A program made the translations under genes and the position numbers. Shown here piece by piece: positions 7,588 to 14,701 of a stretch of 21,682 nt of DNA. The stretch is from a virus, in IMG/VR virus record IMGVR_UViG_3300044998_000815, positions 1-21,682 of that record. One strand, 5' to 3'. Position 1 is the stretch's first letter; each line of letters starts with the position of its first letter. The notes beneath the pieces are model-generated. The model saw nothing but the letters and a program-made list of their open reading frames with translations. It was not told the DNA's origin and ran no database searches.

Positions 7588-7932
7588 GTGACAAATGAAA
7601 CACAACGCCCAGCGGCGAAAGTGCAAGTGACCTTTCGCATTGACGACGCGCTACATACCCTGGCGGCGGAGTTGGCTGCCGCACATGGTGGGCTAAGCGC
7701 AGTAATTCGTTCTGGCTTTGACGACTATGTCTCAGGAAGGCGCGGATTTGAGCCGGAGAAATTTCAATTTGATTCCGGATCGTCTCAGACCAAGGAGAAA
7801 CGTGTCAGCATGAAATTGGACGAGCAGCTGTACGCTGAGGTGCAGCGAAAGGCTGGGAGGTTTGGGGGAGTCAGCGGCTTGGTGCGAGCGATACTCAAGA
7901 AGCACTGCGCGTCAGCTCGGACCAACCCCTGA
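7588..7932 (+). CDS. Tandem ribbon-helix-helix DNA-binding protein
   Basis: The predicted protein has 114 residues. Two units have the beta-strand, helix, helix pattern of Arc/CopG-type domains: residues 11-48 (KVQVTFRIDDALHTLAAELAAAHGGLSAVIRSGFDDYV) and 71-107 (KRVSMKLDEQLYAEVQRKAGRFGGVSGLVRAILKKHC), joined by a polar linker. A single chain carrying both halves of what is normally a dimer is uncommon. GTG 7588 is the start because AAGGAG at 7574-7579 is well placed and the nearby ATG at 7583 reads into a stop. It is divergent from the methyltransferase (194 bp apart) and 78 bp upstream of the McrB-like gene, so it could regulate either neighbour. The DNA-binding call is good; the regulon is inferred. 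Confidence 0.7.
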   Translation: MTNETQRPAAKVQVTFRIDDALHTLAAELAAAHGGLSAVIRSGFDDYVSGRRGFEPEKFQFDSGSSQTKEKRVSMKLDEQLYAEVQRKAGRFGGVSGLVRAILKKHCASARTNP

Positions 7933-7944
7933 AGACAGACTGAC

Positions 7945-7973
7945 AGAGGCCCCCTTCAGGGATCGCAGCCTCT
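7945..7973 (+). promoter_or_regulatory. Weak hairpin between the RHH gene and the McrB-like gene
   Basis: Arms AGAGGC (7945-7950) and GCCTCT (7968-7973) flank a loop that contains an inner CCC/GGG pairing, followed by only three T. It could be a weak attenuator. No consensus promoter is obvious in the 78-bp gap, although TTGAGT at 7981-7986 is a possible -35. Confidence 0.3.
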
Positions 7974-8010
7974 TTGGTCGTTGAGTTCGTGAGCGATAGA
8001 AAGAATAGAG

Positions 8011-9801
8011 ATGGCGCGCCAAACAGAACACGACACCAGCAAGATCTACCCGGTGGCGGAGGCTTTCCGCGATAACTGCCTCCTGCGTGACGGCTCCCTG
8101 CTGTTCGAAGGTTCTTCCGTTTGGCGCCCAGACGTCCTGGACCGCCTGCACGAGGCATTCGTCGCTACCCCCGACGAGGGCGACCGGTCCTTCCTCGCCA
8201 AGTTCAAGGACCAGATTGGCAAGGCTGGGCCGGAGGTGATCCGCCTGGCTGCGGAGATCCTGTGCGTCTACTTCCTGTTCCCGTCCAACGTGGGTGGCGC
8301 GCGCAAGCGGCAGGTCGTAAACGAGGTTCTCGGCTGGGCCGGCGATAGCTTGCCTGAGTCCCACCTCGTGTCCGGTGCGTTCTCGAACGGCATCGGCAGC
8401 GGCGGTCAGGGCTACAACACCCGCCGACCGTTCGAGATTGCGTTCCTGATCGATCTCGTCATCGCATGGAAGAAGTTGCCTCCAGACCAGCAGGTAGTGG
8501 TCGCGGCGGACCCCTGGCTCTTTCAGGGGTTCGTTGACAGCATCGAGGATGCGGAGTCCAAGCAGCTGCGGCACATGCTGCTGTACCTGCTGTTTCCGGA
8601 TCACTTCGAGCGAATCGCGAGCACCAGCCACAAGAGAAGAATCATCAAGGCGTTCTCCGGGCTGCTCAGCAATGAGCCGGAGGACGAGGACCGCGCGATC
8701 CTGGCCATCAGGGGCGAGCTCGAGAAGCTGTTGCCGAATCAGCAACTTGACTTCTACTGGTCGCCGCTCCGTGAGGCGTGGTACGACGACAGCGAGGGCG
8801 CATCTGAGGGGGCGCCGCTGGAGGTCATCCAGCACAAGAAGCAGATCGTTCTGTTCGGGCCTCCAGGCACCGGCAAGACATTCCGCGCCAAGAGGTTGGC
8901 GGAGCGCGTCATTCGATCCGCCGCCTTGAGCCAGATGGGGCCGGCTCGGTACTTCCAGTCTCAGTCCGTCATTGATACGGCCATCCAGGACAACGTCCAC
9001 CGATTGCAGCTGCACCCGGCGTACAGCTACGAGGACTTCATCCGGGCGCTTCACATCTCCAAGAGCGGGGGTACCGAGTACCGTGCAGGCTACCTGCCCC
9101 GACTCATCGAGGACATCGAGAAGCAGCCTCGCACGGAGCGTCTGCCGCACGTCCTGATCCTCGACGAGATGAACCGGACCGACTTGAGCCGGATGCTGGG
9201 CGAGTGCTTCTCGCTGCTGGAGGACCGGAACCAGACCATTGAACTTCCAGCCCGCGACGGTGATGGGGCTGCGATGAAGCTACGCATCCCGGACGATCTG
9301 TTCGTGATCGGCACCATGAATCTGATCGACCAGTCCATCGAGCAGATCGACTTCGCGCTTCGCCGCCGCTTCCTGTGGCTGCTGTGCCCGTTCGACGCCG
9401 AGGCTCTTGTTGATGCCGCCGAGGCTAAGTGGAGGGATCTGAAGTCGGGGCTGGACTGGGAGCGCATTGAACCGGACTTCCGCAAGCTCGCCGCAGCAGC
9501 GGCAGCGTTGAACAAGGAGATCCACGACAGCCCGCTGCTTGGCGCCCAGTACGAAATCGGGCACACCTATCTGCTCGACGTGGTCGTGTTCTTGCGCAAC
9601 TTCCTCGGTGCTCGGCCCACACGCAAACAAAACTACCTTTGGAACAAGAAGGGTGAAGCGCTGGAGCCCGTCGTGCAGGTGTGGAACCTATCCGTTCGCC
9701 CATTACTGGAGCAGTACCTCGCTGGACTGGACGCAACCGCGCGTAATGTCGAGCTCGAGCGGCTGTCCAAGGTTCTTCTCAAGCCATCGGTGGCCGAGTG
9801 A
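8011..9801 (+). CDS. McrB-like AAA+ NTPase of a two-gene McrBC restriction system
   Basis: The protein has 596 residues. The N-terminal 270 residues (FEGSSVWRPDVLDRLHEAFV, FPDHFERIASTSHKRRIIKAF) form a target-sensing or adaptor module I do not recognise as an EVE or classic McrB domain. The AAA+ core starts at Walker A GPPGTGKT (283-290). HPAYSYEDFIRALH is the typical McrB segment, DEMNRTDLSRMLGE (385 onwards) is Walker B, and IGTMNLIDQSIEQIDFALRRRF (433 onwards) is the sensor and arginine-finger region. In E. coli McrB this loop carries MNTADRS, linked to GTP use; here it reads MNLIDQS. McrB hexamers drive McrC nuclease to cut modified or foreign DNA. The stop overlaps the McrC GTG start. 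ATG 8011 has only a weak purine-rich ribosome site. Confidence 0.85.
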   Translation: MARQTEHDTSKIYPVAEAFRDNCLLRDGSLLFEGSSVWRPDVLDRLHEAFVATPDEGDRSFLAKFKDQIGKAGPEVIRLAAEILCVYFLFPSNVGGARKRQVVNEVLGWAGDSLPESHLVSGAFSNGIGSGGQGYNTRRPFEIAFLIDLVIAWKKLPPDQQVVVAADPWLFQGFVDSIEDAESKQLRHMLLYLLFPDHFERIASTSHKRRIIKAFSGLLSNEPEDEDRAILAIRGELEKLLPNQQLDFYWSPLREAWYDDSEGASEGAPLEVIQHKKQIVLFGPPGTGKTFRAKRLAERVIRSAALSQMGPARYFQSQSVIDTAIQDNVHRLQLHPAYSYEDFIRALHISKSGGTEYRAGYLPRLIEDIEKQPRTERLPHVLILDEMNRTDLSRMLGECFSLLEDRNQTIELPARDGDGAAMKLRIPDDLFVIGTMNLIDQSIEQIDFALRRRFLWLLCPFDAEALVDAAEAKWRDLKSGLDWERIEPDFRKLAAAAAALNKEIHDSPLLGAQYEIGHTYLLDVVVFLRNFLGARPTRKQNYLWNKKGEALEPVVQVWNLSVRPLLEQYLAGLDATARNVELERLSKVLLKPSVAE

Positions 9802-11123
9802 AACTTTTAGCCCGTGACTGCTCGCCGCTTGTTCCGCAACCGACGACAGCCGAAGTCAACTGGCTGCGTAGGCTGGCAATCAATGTGCGAGCCTCGGACC
9901 TTGTCGTTCCCATCTCAGGCGAGAGGAATGAGGAAGAACCCATCGTCTACTGTGCTTGGGACGGCACGTGGTGGGCTGGTCGGTACGTCGGCTCGATTTC
10001 CTTCGAGGGGCACAGCCTGACCATTGAGCCACGTTTTGGTCTGGCCGCACTTCGGAATTGGCTTTTTGAAGCAACGTCGGTCGTGCTGACCGACGCGCCC
10101 GGAAAACTACGGGAGGACGAATCGTTCATTGCCCAACTTCTCGCGTCCGTTTGGGCACATGGCTTCGTCGAGGCGGCTCGGCATGGGCTGCCTGCGCTTC
10201 GCCGTGAAGTGGCGACGAGAGGCGCGACGGTTAGGGGGCGGCTTGATGTCCCTGCATCACTGCGCTTGATCGCCACAGGTGGTGGACAGGTCGTGTCTAT
10301 CCGTTCGGAGCGGTCGTTGGATCACGCGGCATCCGATGCCATCGTCGCCGCCTACGAGGTTCTGCGACGGTGGCTTGGGGTGCCGGACGAAAAGTGGCTG
10401 CCTGTGCGTGCCAAGGAGCTCCTTCCCCATCTGATGGCTGTCACCGGTGCGCGACCACGCGTGCCAACGAAGGCCGAACTGGACCGGATTCGCTACACGC
10501 CGATCACGGCGGGCTTTGCCCCTATCGCTGAGCTTTCGCGGCAGATCGCCAACCGCAGAGGCCTAGCTGCGGACATCGATACCAGTGGTGAGACAAAGGG
10601 CGTCCTGCTTGACGTTGCGGAGCTGTGGGAGATGTACGTGCTCAGCGTACTGCGGAAGGCGTCCGCGCCGCTGACCGTAACTCACGGCACCCGAGACAAG
10701 TCTGCCACCAAGAAACTACTCCAAAGCGATATCTCAGGCCAGGGGCTGGGCACATTGATACCTGACGCCATCCTGCTCTCAGGCTCCATCATCAGGGGAG
10801 TGGTTGATGCCAAGTACAAGTCCCTTCATCCGTCTGCCAGCTCACCAAATGGGCCGCAGCGCGACGACCTGTACCAGATGGCCGCCTACCTGGGACGCTT
10901 TCAAGCGCCCGTCGGAATTGAGACCTGGGGCCTCTTGGCGTATCCCTTCGACCCATCAAAACCTGATACCCCCCATGCCGAGCAGAACAGCCCATGGAGC
11001 CTTGATGGCGTAAAAAAAATCAGCTTCGCCACGCTGCCCCATGATCCCGTCGATGCAGTGGCCAAGTTGCGCTCCTTAGTCGCCCAAGTTGCCACGCCGC
11101 CCTCTTGGGTAGAACGAGCTTGA
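9798..11123 (+). CDS. McrC-family nuclease subunit
   Basis: The protein has 441 residues. The N-terminal beta-rich part (IVYCAWDGTWWAGRYVGSISFEGHSLTIEPRFG) is typical of McrC, the subunit that docks on the McrB ring. The middle (RGATVRGRLDVPASLRLIATGG, RSERSLDHAASDAIVAAYEVL) is the conserved McrC core. The C-terminal nuclease has a PD-(D/E)XK motif: LIPDAILL (D323) followed by GVVDAKYK (D337-A-K339), then RDDLYQMAAYL. All expected catalytic residues are present, so it should be active. It starts with GTG overlapping the McrB stop by four bases (GTGA), so the two subunits are translationally coupled. The pair alone makes a complete McrBC-like type IV restriction system. Confidence 0.88.
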   Translation: MKLLARDCSPLVPQPTTAEVNWLRRLAINVRASDLVVPISGERNEEEPIVYCAWDGTWWAGRYVGSISFEGHSLTIEPRFGLAALRNWLFEATSVVLTDAPGKLREDESFIAQLLASVWAHGFVEAARHGLPALRREVATRGATVRGRLDVPASLRLIATGGGQVVSIRSERSLDHAASDAIVAAYEVLRRWLGVPDEKWLPVRAKELLPHLMAVTGARPRVPTKAELDRIRYTPITAGFAPIAELSRQIANRRGLAADIDTSGETKGVLLDVAELWEMYVLSVLRKASAPLTVTHGTRDKSATKKLLQSDISGQGLGTLIPDAILLSGSIIRGVVDAKYKSLHPSASSPNGPQRDDLYQMAAYLGRFQAPVGIETWGLLAYPFDPSKPDTPHAEQNSPWSLDGVKKISFATLPHDPVDAVAKLRSLVAQVATPPSWVERA

Positions 11124-11223
11124 AGTTCCGGTTGTCATGGGTTTGCTCTATGCCCACGCGCATTTGGCCAAGTCGTCGAATCGACGGACTCAGGAGCCAT
11201 GCGTTACTATCCGGTTCTGAAAG

Positions 11224-11256
11224 CGGACGCGGGTTCGGTTCCGTGTTCCACCACCA
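11224..11256 (+). repeat. tmRNA/tRNA 3'-end-like remnant, possible attachment-site scar
   Basis: CGGACGCGGGTTCG (11224-11237) matches the usual run into the T-arm of bacterial tmRNA as I remember it, and TTCCACCACCA (11246-11256) resembles the acceptor end plus CCA. The 3' half of the T-stem does not pair (GCGGG against CCGTG) and no 5' acceptor half is found upstream, so it is not a functional RNA. It is followed eight bases later by a terminator, as real ssrA genes are. It could be a decayed integration target or coincidence. Confidence 0.3.
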
Positions 11257-11263
11257 CTTACCC

Positions 11264-11294
11264 AAAACCCAACCCTTATCGGTTGGGTTTTTTT
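11264..11294 (+). terminator. Intrinsic terminator downstream of McrC
   Basis: An 11-bp perfect stem, AAAACCCAACC (11264-11274) with GGTTGGGTTTT (11281-11291), and a six-base loop CTTATC run into seven consecutive T (11288-11294). This is a textbook rho-independent terminator on the plus strand, ending McrBC transcription before the convergent operon. On the minus strand the T-run is short, so it is less effective there. Confidence 0.85.
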
Positions 11295-11513
11295 ATGCCC
11301 GGAATGCCAGTGTTGGCGCGGTTTCCGGCCTTGCTGCGACGGACGCCGCCGCCCCGGATGACCCGGTTTCGGGCGGTTTTCCGTTCTCTGTCCCCGCCCA
11401 TTCTCTGTTTCTGCGAAGGAGGACTTCGCACCCACCCCAGAGCTGGCGCGGGTTTCCGGCGGCTTGTTCGTCAGGCAAACCACCTGCACGCTGGCGACCC
11501 GACCCCGAACGGG

Positions 11514-13631
11514 CTACCCGTTCACGATAGGCCGGACCTCCCAGGTGATTGCCATGCCGGGCCGGTAGACCACCTCGTTGCCGTACTTGATGCTGGCCTT
11601 CAGGTGTTCTGCCAAGGGCTTGTCGTACTTTTCGATCTGCCTGATGGCGCGGTCGACGGCGTTGCGGAAGGCGTCACGGACGTTCTTGCGCTTGTCTCCG
11701 ACCCTGCGCTGTCGCCCGCCGAGGCCCTTGCCGCCCTCGATGTACTTGACCAGGGCCGCCATCTCCTTCTCGATTTCCTCAATGCGGGCGTGGTCATCAC
11801 GTTCACGCGCTTCTTCCATTTCCTCGAACAGTTCCCTCGCTTGCTGCTTGCACTCGTTCAGCGCACGCCTGTCCGCGACGTCTCCGGCGTCCCCCAAGGG
11901 GATACCCTGAGTCACTTGGTAGCCATCTTCAATATCCTCCGGAGCGATGCCGCTGCCGGCAGGCTGTTCAATTGTGTTGACGGCATTTCCGACAGCGATC
12001 TCATAGACCGACATCTCTCGATCCGGAAACGCCAGCAGGAGGTTGATGTACTCCGCGCCCTTGTCGACGTTGAGCAGGCAGATGGTGTTGCGGCCCTGAA
12101 ATCGCGTCTCCCAGACCGCACCGCGTTTGCGAAAGAAGTTCTCCGGCTGCTTCTCCAACGAAATCACCGCCGGTACCGAGTTCACCGAAGCGGACTCGTA
12201 GACCGTTCGCAGCAGACAGTCGCCGGGCAATGAGCGCTCCCGGATCTGGGTGAAGTAACGCCGCCCGAGCTCGTCGAGCGCTCCCGTCACCTCGTCGGCG
12301 TGCCGCTTGTAGAGATCGAATACCCGCTGCGCAGCCTGACCGGCGCTGCTGTAGTTCAGGTACTTGAGTACGCGACCGACGTCGGGGTAGCTGCTGATGA
12401 ACTGTGTCACGTCCGTCAGGTTCTTCACCTGGTTGGCTCGCTCCAGGTAGGCGGCGGCCATGATCTTGTCCTCGCCTTTGTCCCGGCTCTGGGTGAAGAC
12501 GTCGACCTTGTAGTGCTCCACCGGGTCGTGCTGATCGGCCTTGGCGGCGAGAATGGCGAAGCGCCGGTCGATGCACTGCGAGCAGCCGCCGCAATGGGTG
12601 TGCTGATTCGTCATCTCCCAAGTGTGCGTGCAGGTCATCGAGTGCTTGATCAAGTCGTGGCAGCCCGCGTCGGTGATGATCTTGACGACGTCGGCCTTGG
12701 TTTTCCAGATGTAGGGGTTCTCGACGGTGAAAGGCTCGCCTGCCACCAATGAAAGCAGGTCTTGGAAGCCTTTCATCACTCTCGGGTGCGTTGTCCTTGT
12801 GGCACGGCCACCGACCACCTGAGCGCACACAGGAAGGTTCAGGCTGATGACGCCGTTCTCGTAAAAGCGGACGCTCTTGAGATTGAGCATCCGAGCAATC
12901 GTCGCGCCGATGGAGACGTACAGGAACGACCGGCTGCGCTGGGTGTACTCATGGTTCAGCTCCTTGGCTTTGTGCACGCGGACGCTGATGCGATGCGGCA
13001 CGTTGTCGCCAGCCTTCTCGGCCAGCATCTGCTCAAGGGTGCGGTGACGCTTGTTGAGCTTGGAAGTGGACTTGTGGGTGACCAGGAGCACGCGTCGCTT
13101 CTGGTTCACGACCTCGTCGATGGCGCCTGCCAGCGAGTCCAGTCCGCCTGAAAACATCACCACCTGCTCCGGCTTTCCGTACACCTGCTGGGTGTCGTCA
13201 AACTGGAGGTATTGCTGGAATGGGTGCTCCTGGTCGAGCTTGACGAAATCGAAGCGGTATTGGTCGTCGGACAGGAATCCGAGCGTCGAGCACAACGTGT
13301 CCTGCACCTGCGCGCTGCTCCAGAAGTCCGGATCGCGCACCGGCACGACGAAATGCAGATCGCGCCGCCAGCCATCGCCAAAGGTATCGACATCGTCCGC
13401 GCCGCGCCGGATGACCTGGTCGGCGCTGTAGACGTAGGTGGCGATCTCCAGCAGATCGTGGAACCGCGACGGCACGCTACTGAACAGCTTGCTGTGGACG
13501 TCCTCGATGCGCAGGGTGATGTTGCCGTGCCCCGGCCTGCCCGAGAGTCGGAGCCGCAGATCGCGCGCAGGATCTTCGCTGATGCCTTGGGCGGACACGT
13601 TGCCGCAGAGAACGTATCGCTTATCTTGCAT
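11514..13631 (-). CDS. QueC-like PP-loop ATP-dependent enzyme with C-terminal regulatory-type domain (defence candidate)
   Basis: The protein has 705 residues. The N-terminal 150 residues form an extra beta-rich domain. The PP-loop of the QueC / 7-cyano-7-deazaguanine synthase fold follows: VVMFSGGLDSLAGA (SGGLDS 161-166). A QueC-type zinc site uses C334, C347, C350 and C353 (CGGCSQCIDRR). From about 440 a helical linker leads to a winged-helix-like stretch (VWETRFQGRNTICLLNVDKGAEYINLLLAFPDREMSVYEI, 506-545) and a coiled coil. GLGGR (636-640) and a Tyr/Pro/Trp end (Y689, P691, W697) follow; this C-terminal module recalls regulatory ATPases and cyclases. True QueC is about 230 residues and works with QueD, QueE and FolE, none of which is here. 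Together with its partner this points to a Qat- or type IV CBASS-like defence use. It overlaps the upstream gene by 11 bases. Confidence 0.75.
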   Translation of the reverse strand: MQDKRYVLCGNVSAQGISEDPARDLRLRLSGRPGHGNITLRIEDVHSKLFSSVPSRFHDLLEIATYVYSADQVIRRGADDVDTFGDGWRRDLHFVVPVRDPDFWSSAQVQDTLCSTLGFLSDDQYRFDFVKLDQEHPFQQYLQFDDTQQVYGKPEQVVMFSGGLDSLAGAIDEVVNQKRRVLLVTHKSTSKLNKRHRTLEQMLAEKAGDNVPHRISVRVHKAKELNHEYTQRSRSFLYVSIGATIARMLNLKSVRFYENGVISLNLPVCAQVVGGRATRTTHPRVMKGFQDLLSLVAGEPFTVENPYIWKTKADVVKIITDAGCHDLIKHSMTCTHTWEMTNQHTHCGGCSQCIDRRFAILAAKADQHDPVEHYKVDVFTQSRDKGEDKIMAAAYLERANQVKNLTDVTQFISSYPDVGRVLKYLNYSSAGQAAQRVFDLYKRHADEVTGALDELGRRYFTQIRERSLPGDCLLRTVYESASVNSVPAVISLEKQPENFFRKRGAVWETRFQGRNTICLLNVDKGAEYINLLLAFPDREMSVYEIAVGNAVNTIEQPAGSGIAPEDIEDGYQVTQGIPLGDAGDVADRRALNECKQQARELFEEMEEARERDDHARIEEIEKEMAALVKYIEGGKGLGGRQRRVGDKRKNVRDAFRNAVDRAIRQIEKYDKPLAEHLKASIKYGNEVVYRPGMAITWEVRPIVNG

Positions 13632-14409
13632 CGCTACTCGCTCCCATCTTCAACTCGTCCCTCATCTTCTTCAGCGCGTAGCCCGCGAATCCGTCCGACG
13701 ATTTTCTGGAGATGTCGCCGCCCTCGTGAAAGCGGTGCTTGGAAAACCACTCGCTCGAAAACTGCTCGACGATGAGCGAGGCTTCCCGGGTATGGATTTG
13801 CAGTGCGGCATTGAATTCGGCGGCCTGATTCATCGTGGCAAAACGCATCCCCTCGCCGAGCTGGGTGTTGACGACCTTGCTCAGGAAATACTGGAGACCC
13901 TCGTTGGCCAGCCGAGCGAAAAAGTGCCGTGAAAACTCGCCGAACTCCCGAGGCTTGCCCAAGTCGGCCAAGGCCGCACGCATCGTGTCCGGGTCGGAAG
14001 AGAACAGCGAATGCAGCTTGGGGGCGAGCACATCGTTGACGGCACCGACGATGGCCCGGTTGGCGAGCATGCCGAGATCGGAGCGCTTGCCGTTGCCTTC
14101 TACGCGCCGATCCAGCGCCTCGGTGATTGCCGTGGTCACATCGGTGAGCGAGGGATCGGCGGGGAGATGGATGCCCGCCGCGGCGAGATGCAAGAGGATG
14201 TCGGGCTTCTTGGCGGCAATCGCCATCTGCGTCATCAGCCAGACGGCCTCGGTGTAGCCGACATCCTTCATGACGAAGGAGAAAGCCTTTTCCGCCGCCG
14301 CGATGGTGGCTTGGGCGATCTGAGACACGTTGGCGCCGGCGGCGATCAGGCCGACGACCTCCTTCCACTCCTTCGTCCTTGGCAGAACCCCGAGCCGAAC
14401 ATGCCCCAT
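13621..14409 (-). CDS. Unrecognised 262-residue partner of the QueC-like protein, N-terminus Met-Gly
   Basis: I do not recognise a family with certainty. The N-terminus reads MGHVRLGVLPRTKEWKEVVGLI, a distinctive Gly-start with a short basic strand. It is followed by ANVSQIAQATIAAAEKAFSFV and a mostly helical body with no catalytic motif, signal peptide or clear membrane segment. It lies 33 bp after the regulator gene and overlaps the QueC-like start by 11 bases, so the two proteins are made together. In the Qat system a protein of similar size (QatB) precedes the QueC-like QatC; position and N-terminal Gly are the only similarities I can claim. Recent reports that QueC-like defence enzymes attach a deazaguanine to a partner's N-terminal Gly make this protein a possible substrate. 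That is inference. Start ATG 14409 has a GGGGG-rich ribosome site. Confidence 0.75.
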   Translation of the reverse strand: MGHVRLGVLPRTKEWKEVVGLIAAGANVSQIAQATIAAAEKAFSFVMKDVGYTEAVWLMTQMAIAAKKPDILLHLAAAGIHLPADPSLTDVTTAITEALDRRVEGNGKRSDLGMLANRAIVGAVNDVLAPKLHSLFSSDPDTMRAALADLGKPREFGEFSRHFFARLANEGLQYFLSKVVNTQLGEGMRFATMNQAAEFNAALQIHTREASLIVEQFSSEWFSKHRFHEGGDISRKSSDGFAGYALKKMRDELKMGASSDAR

Positions 14410-14442
14410 CCTGTTTCCCCCGTAGAGATCAGTGCATCGCCG

Positions 14443-14676
14443 TCAATCGTCGCGCTTGATCACGACGATGCTGCGTGCCTTCTTTGCTTCCTTCCTCACA
14501 TACCCCTTGCGCACCAACTGTGTGATCTGTTCATGAGCGCTGGCGTGGCTGATCCCCAGCGCCTCGGCCAGCTCCTTGACGGTGGGCGGCAGGCCTGTGC
14601 TGTCGAGGATCTGACAGATCGCCCTCAACGTCCTGGCCTGCGGCTCCGTAATCCCCTCGGTCTTTCGCTTGCTCAT
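14443..14676 (-). CDS. LexA-type winged-helix mini-regulator, probable autorepressor
   Basis: The protein has 77 residues. ITEPQARTLRAICQILDSTGLPPTVKELAEALGISHASAHEQITQLVRKGYVRKEAKKARSI follows the LexA DNA-binding domain closely: helix 1, the GxPPTVKEL turn, recognition helix SHASAHEQI and wing KGYVR. The S24 protease half of LexA is absent, so it cannot be inactivated by RecA-driven self-cleavage. ATG 14676 is preferred over an upstream TTG at 14703, because AGGAG (minus strand, 14684-14688) lies seven bases before it and 14703 is inside the -10 box. It is the first gene of the operon with the 262-residue and QueC-like proteins. The palindromic promoter just upstream is its likely target, giving negative feedback on the defence operon. 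Confidence 0.85.
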   Translation of the reverse strand: MSKRKTEGITEPQARTLRAICQILDSTGLPPTVKELAEALGISHASAHEQITQLVRKGYVRKEAKKARSIVVIKRDD

Positions 14677-14701
14677 GGCTTTGCTCCTGGCCGACGCGTG
14701 C

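Larger units (their letters stand above)
11124..11513. other. 390-bp intergenic region between McrC and the QueC-like operon
   Basis: I see no convincing gene here. From left to right it holds a near-palindrome CGTCGA-A-TCGACG (about 11175-11187), a tmRNA/tRNA-3'-end-like stretch (11224-11256), an intrinsic terminator (11264-11294), a pair of imperfect direct copies of a GGCGCGGTTTCCGGC-like sequence (about 11315 and 11446), a 7-bp hairpin TGCGAAG/CTTCGCA (11412-11430), and a 7-bp inverted repeat GAACGGG/CCCGTTC (11507-11523) whose loop is the stop codon of the QueC-like gene. The two gene sets converge here. Confidence 0.55.

Noticed and set aside
7912-9150. 412-codon open frame on the minus strand opposite the McrB-like gene
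   Set aside because: It covers the McrB-like N-terminal half and Walker A in antisense, with no family motif or ribosome site; it is a shadow.
11160-11260. Complete tRNA or tmRNA gene
   Set aside because: Only a 3'-end-like stretch is present; the T-stem does not pair and no matching 5' acceptor strand lies upstream.
11199-12233. Plus-strand open frame of 344 codons crossing the terminator and the QueC-like gene
   Set aside because: It runs through an intrinsic terminator and then antisense to the QueC-like C-terminus; there is no domain signal.
11514-13631. Queuosine or preQ0 synthesis for phage DNA modification
   Set aside because: No QueD, QueE, FolE or TGT/DpdA-like gene is in the window, and the protein is three times the length of QueC with extra domains.
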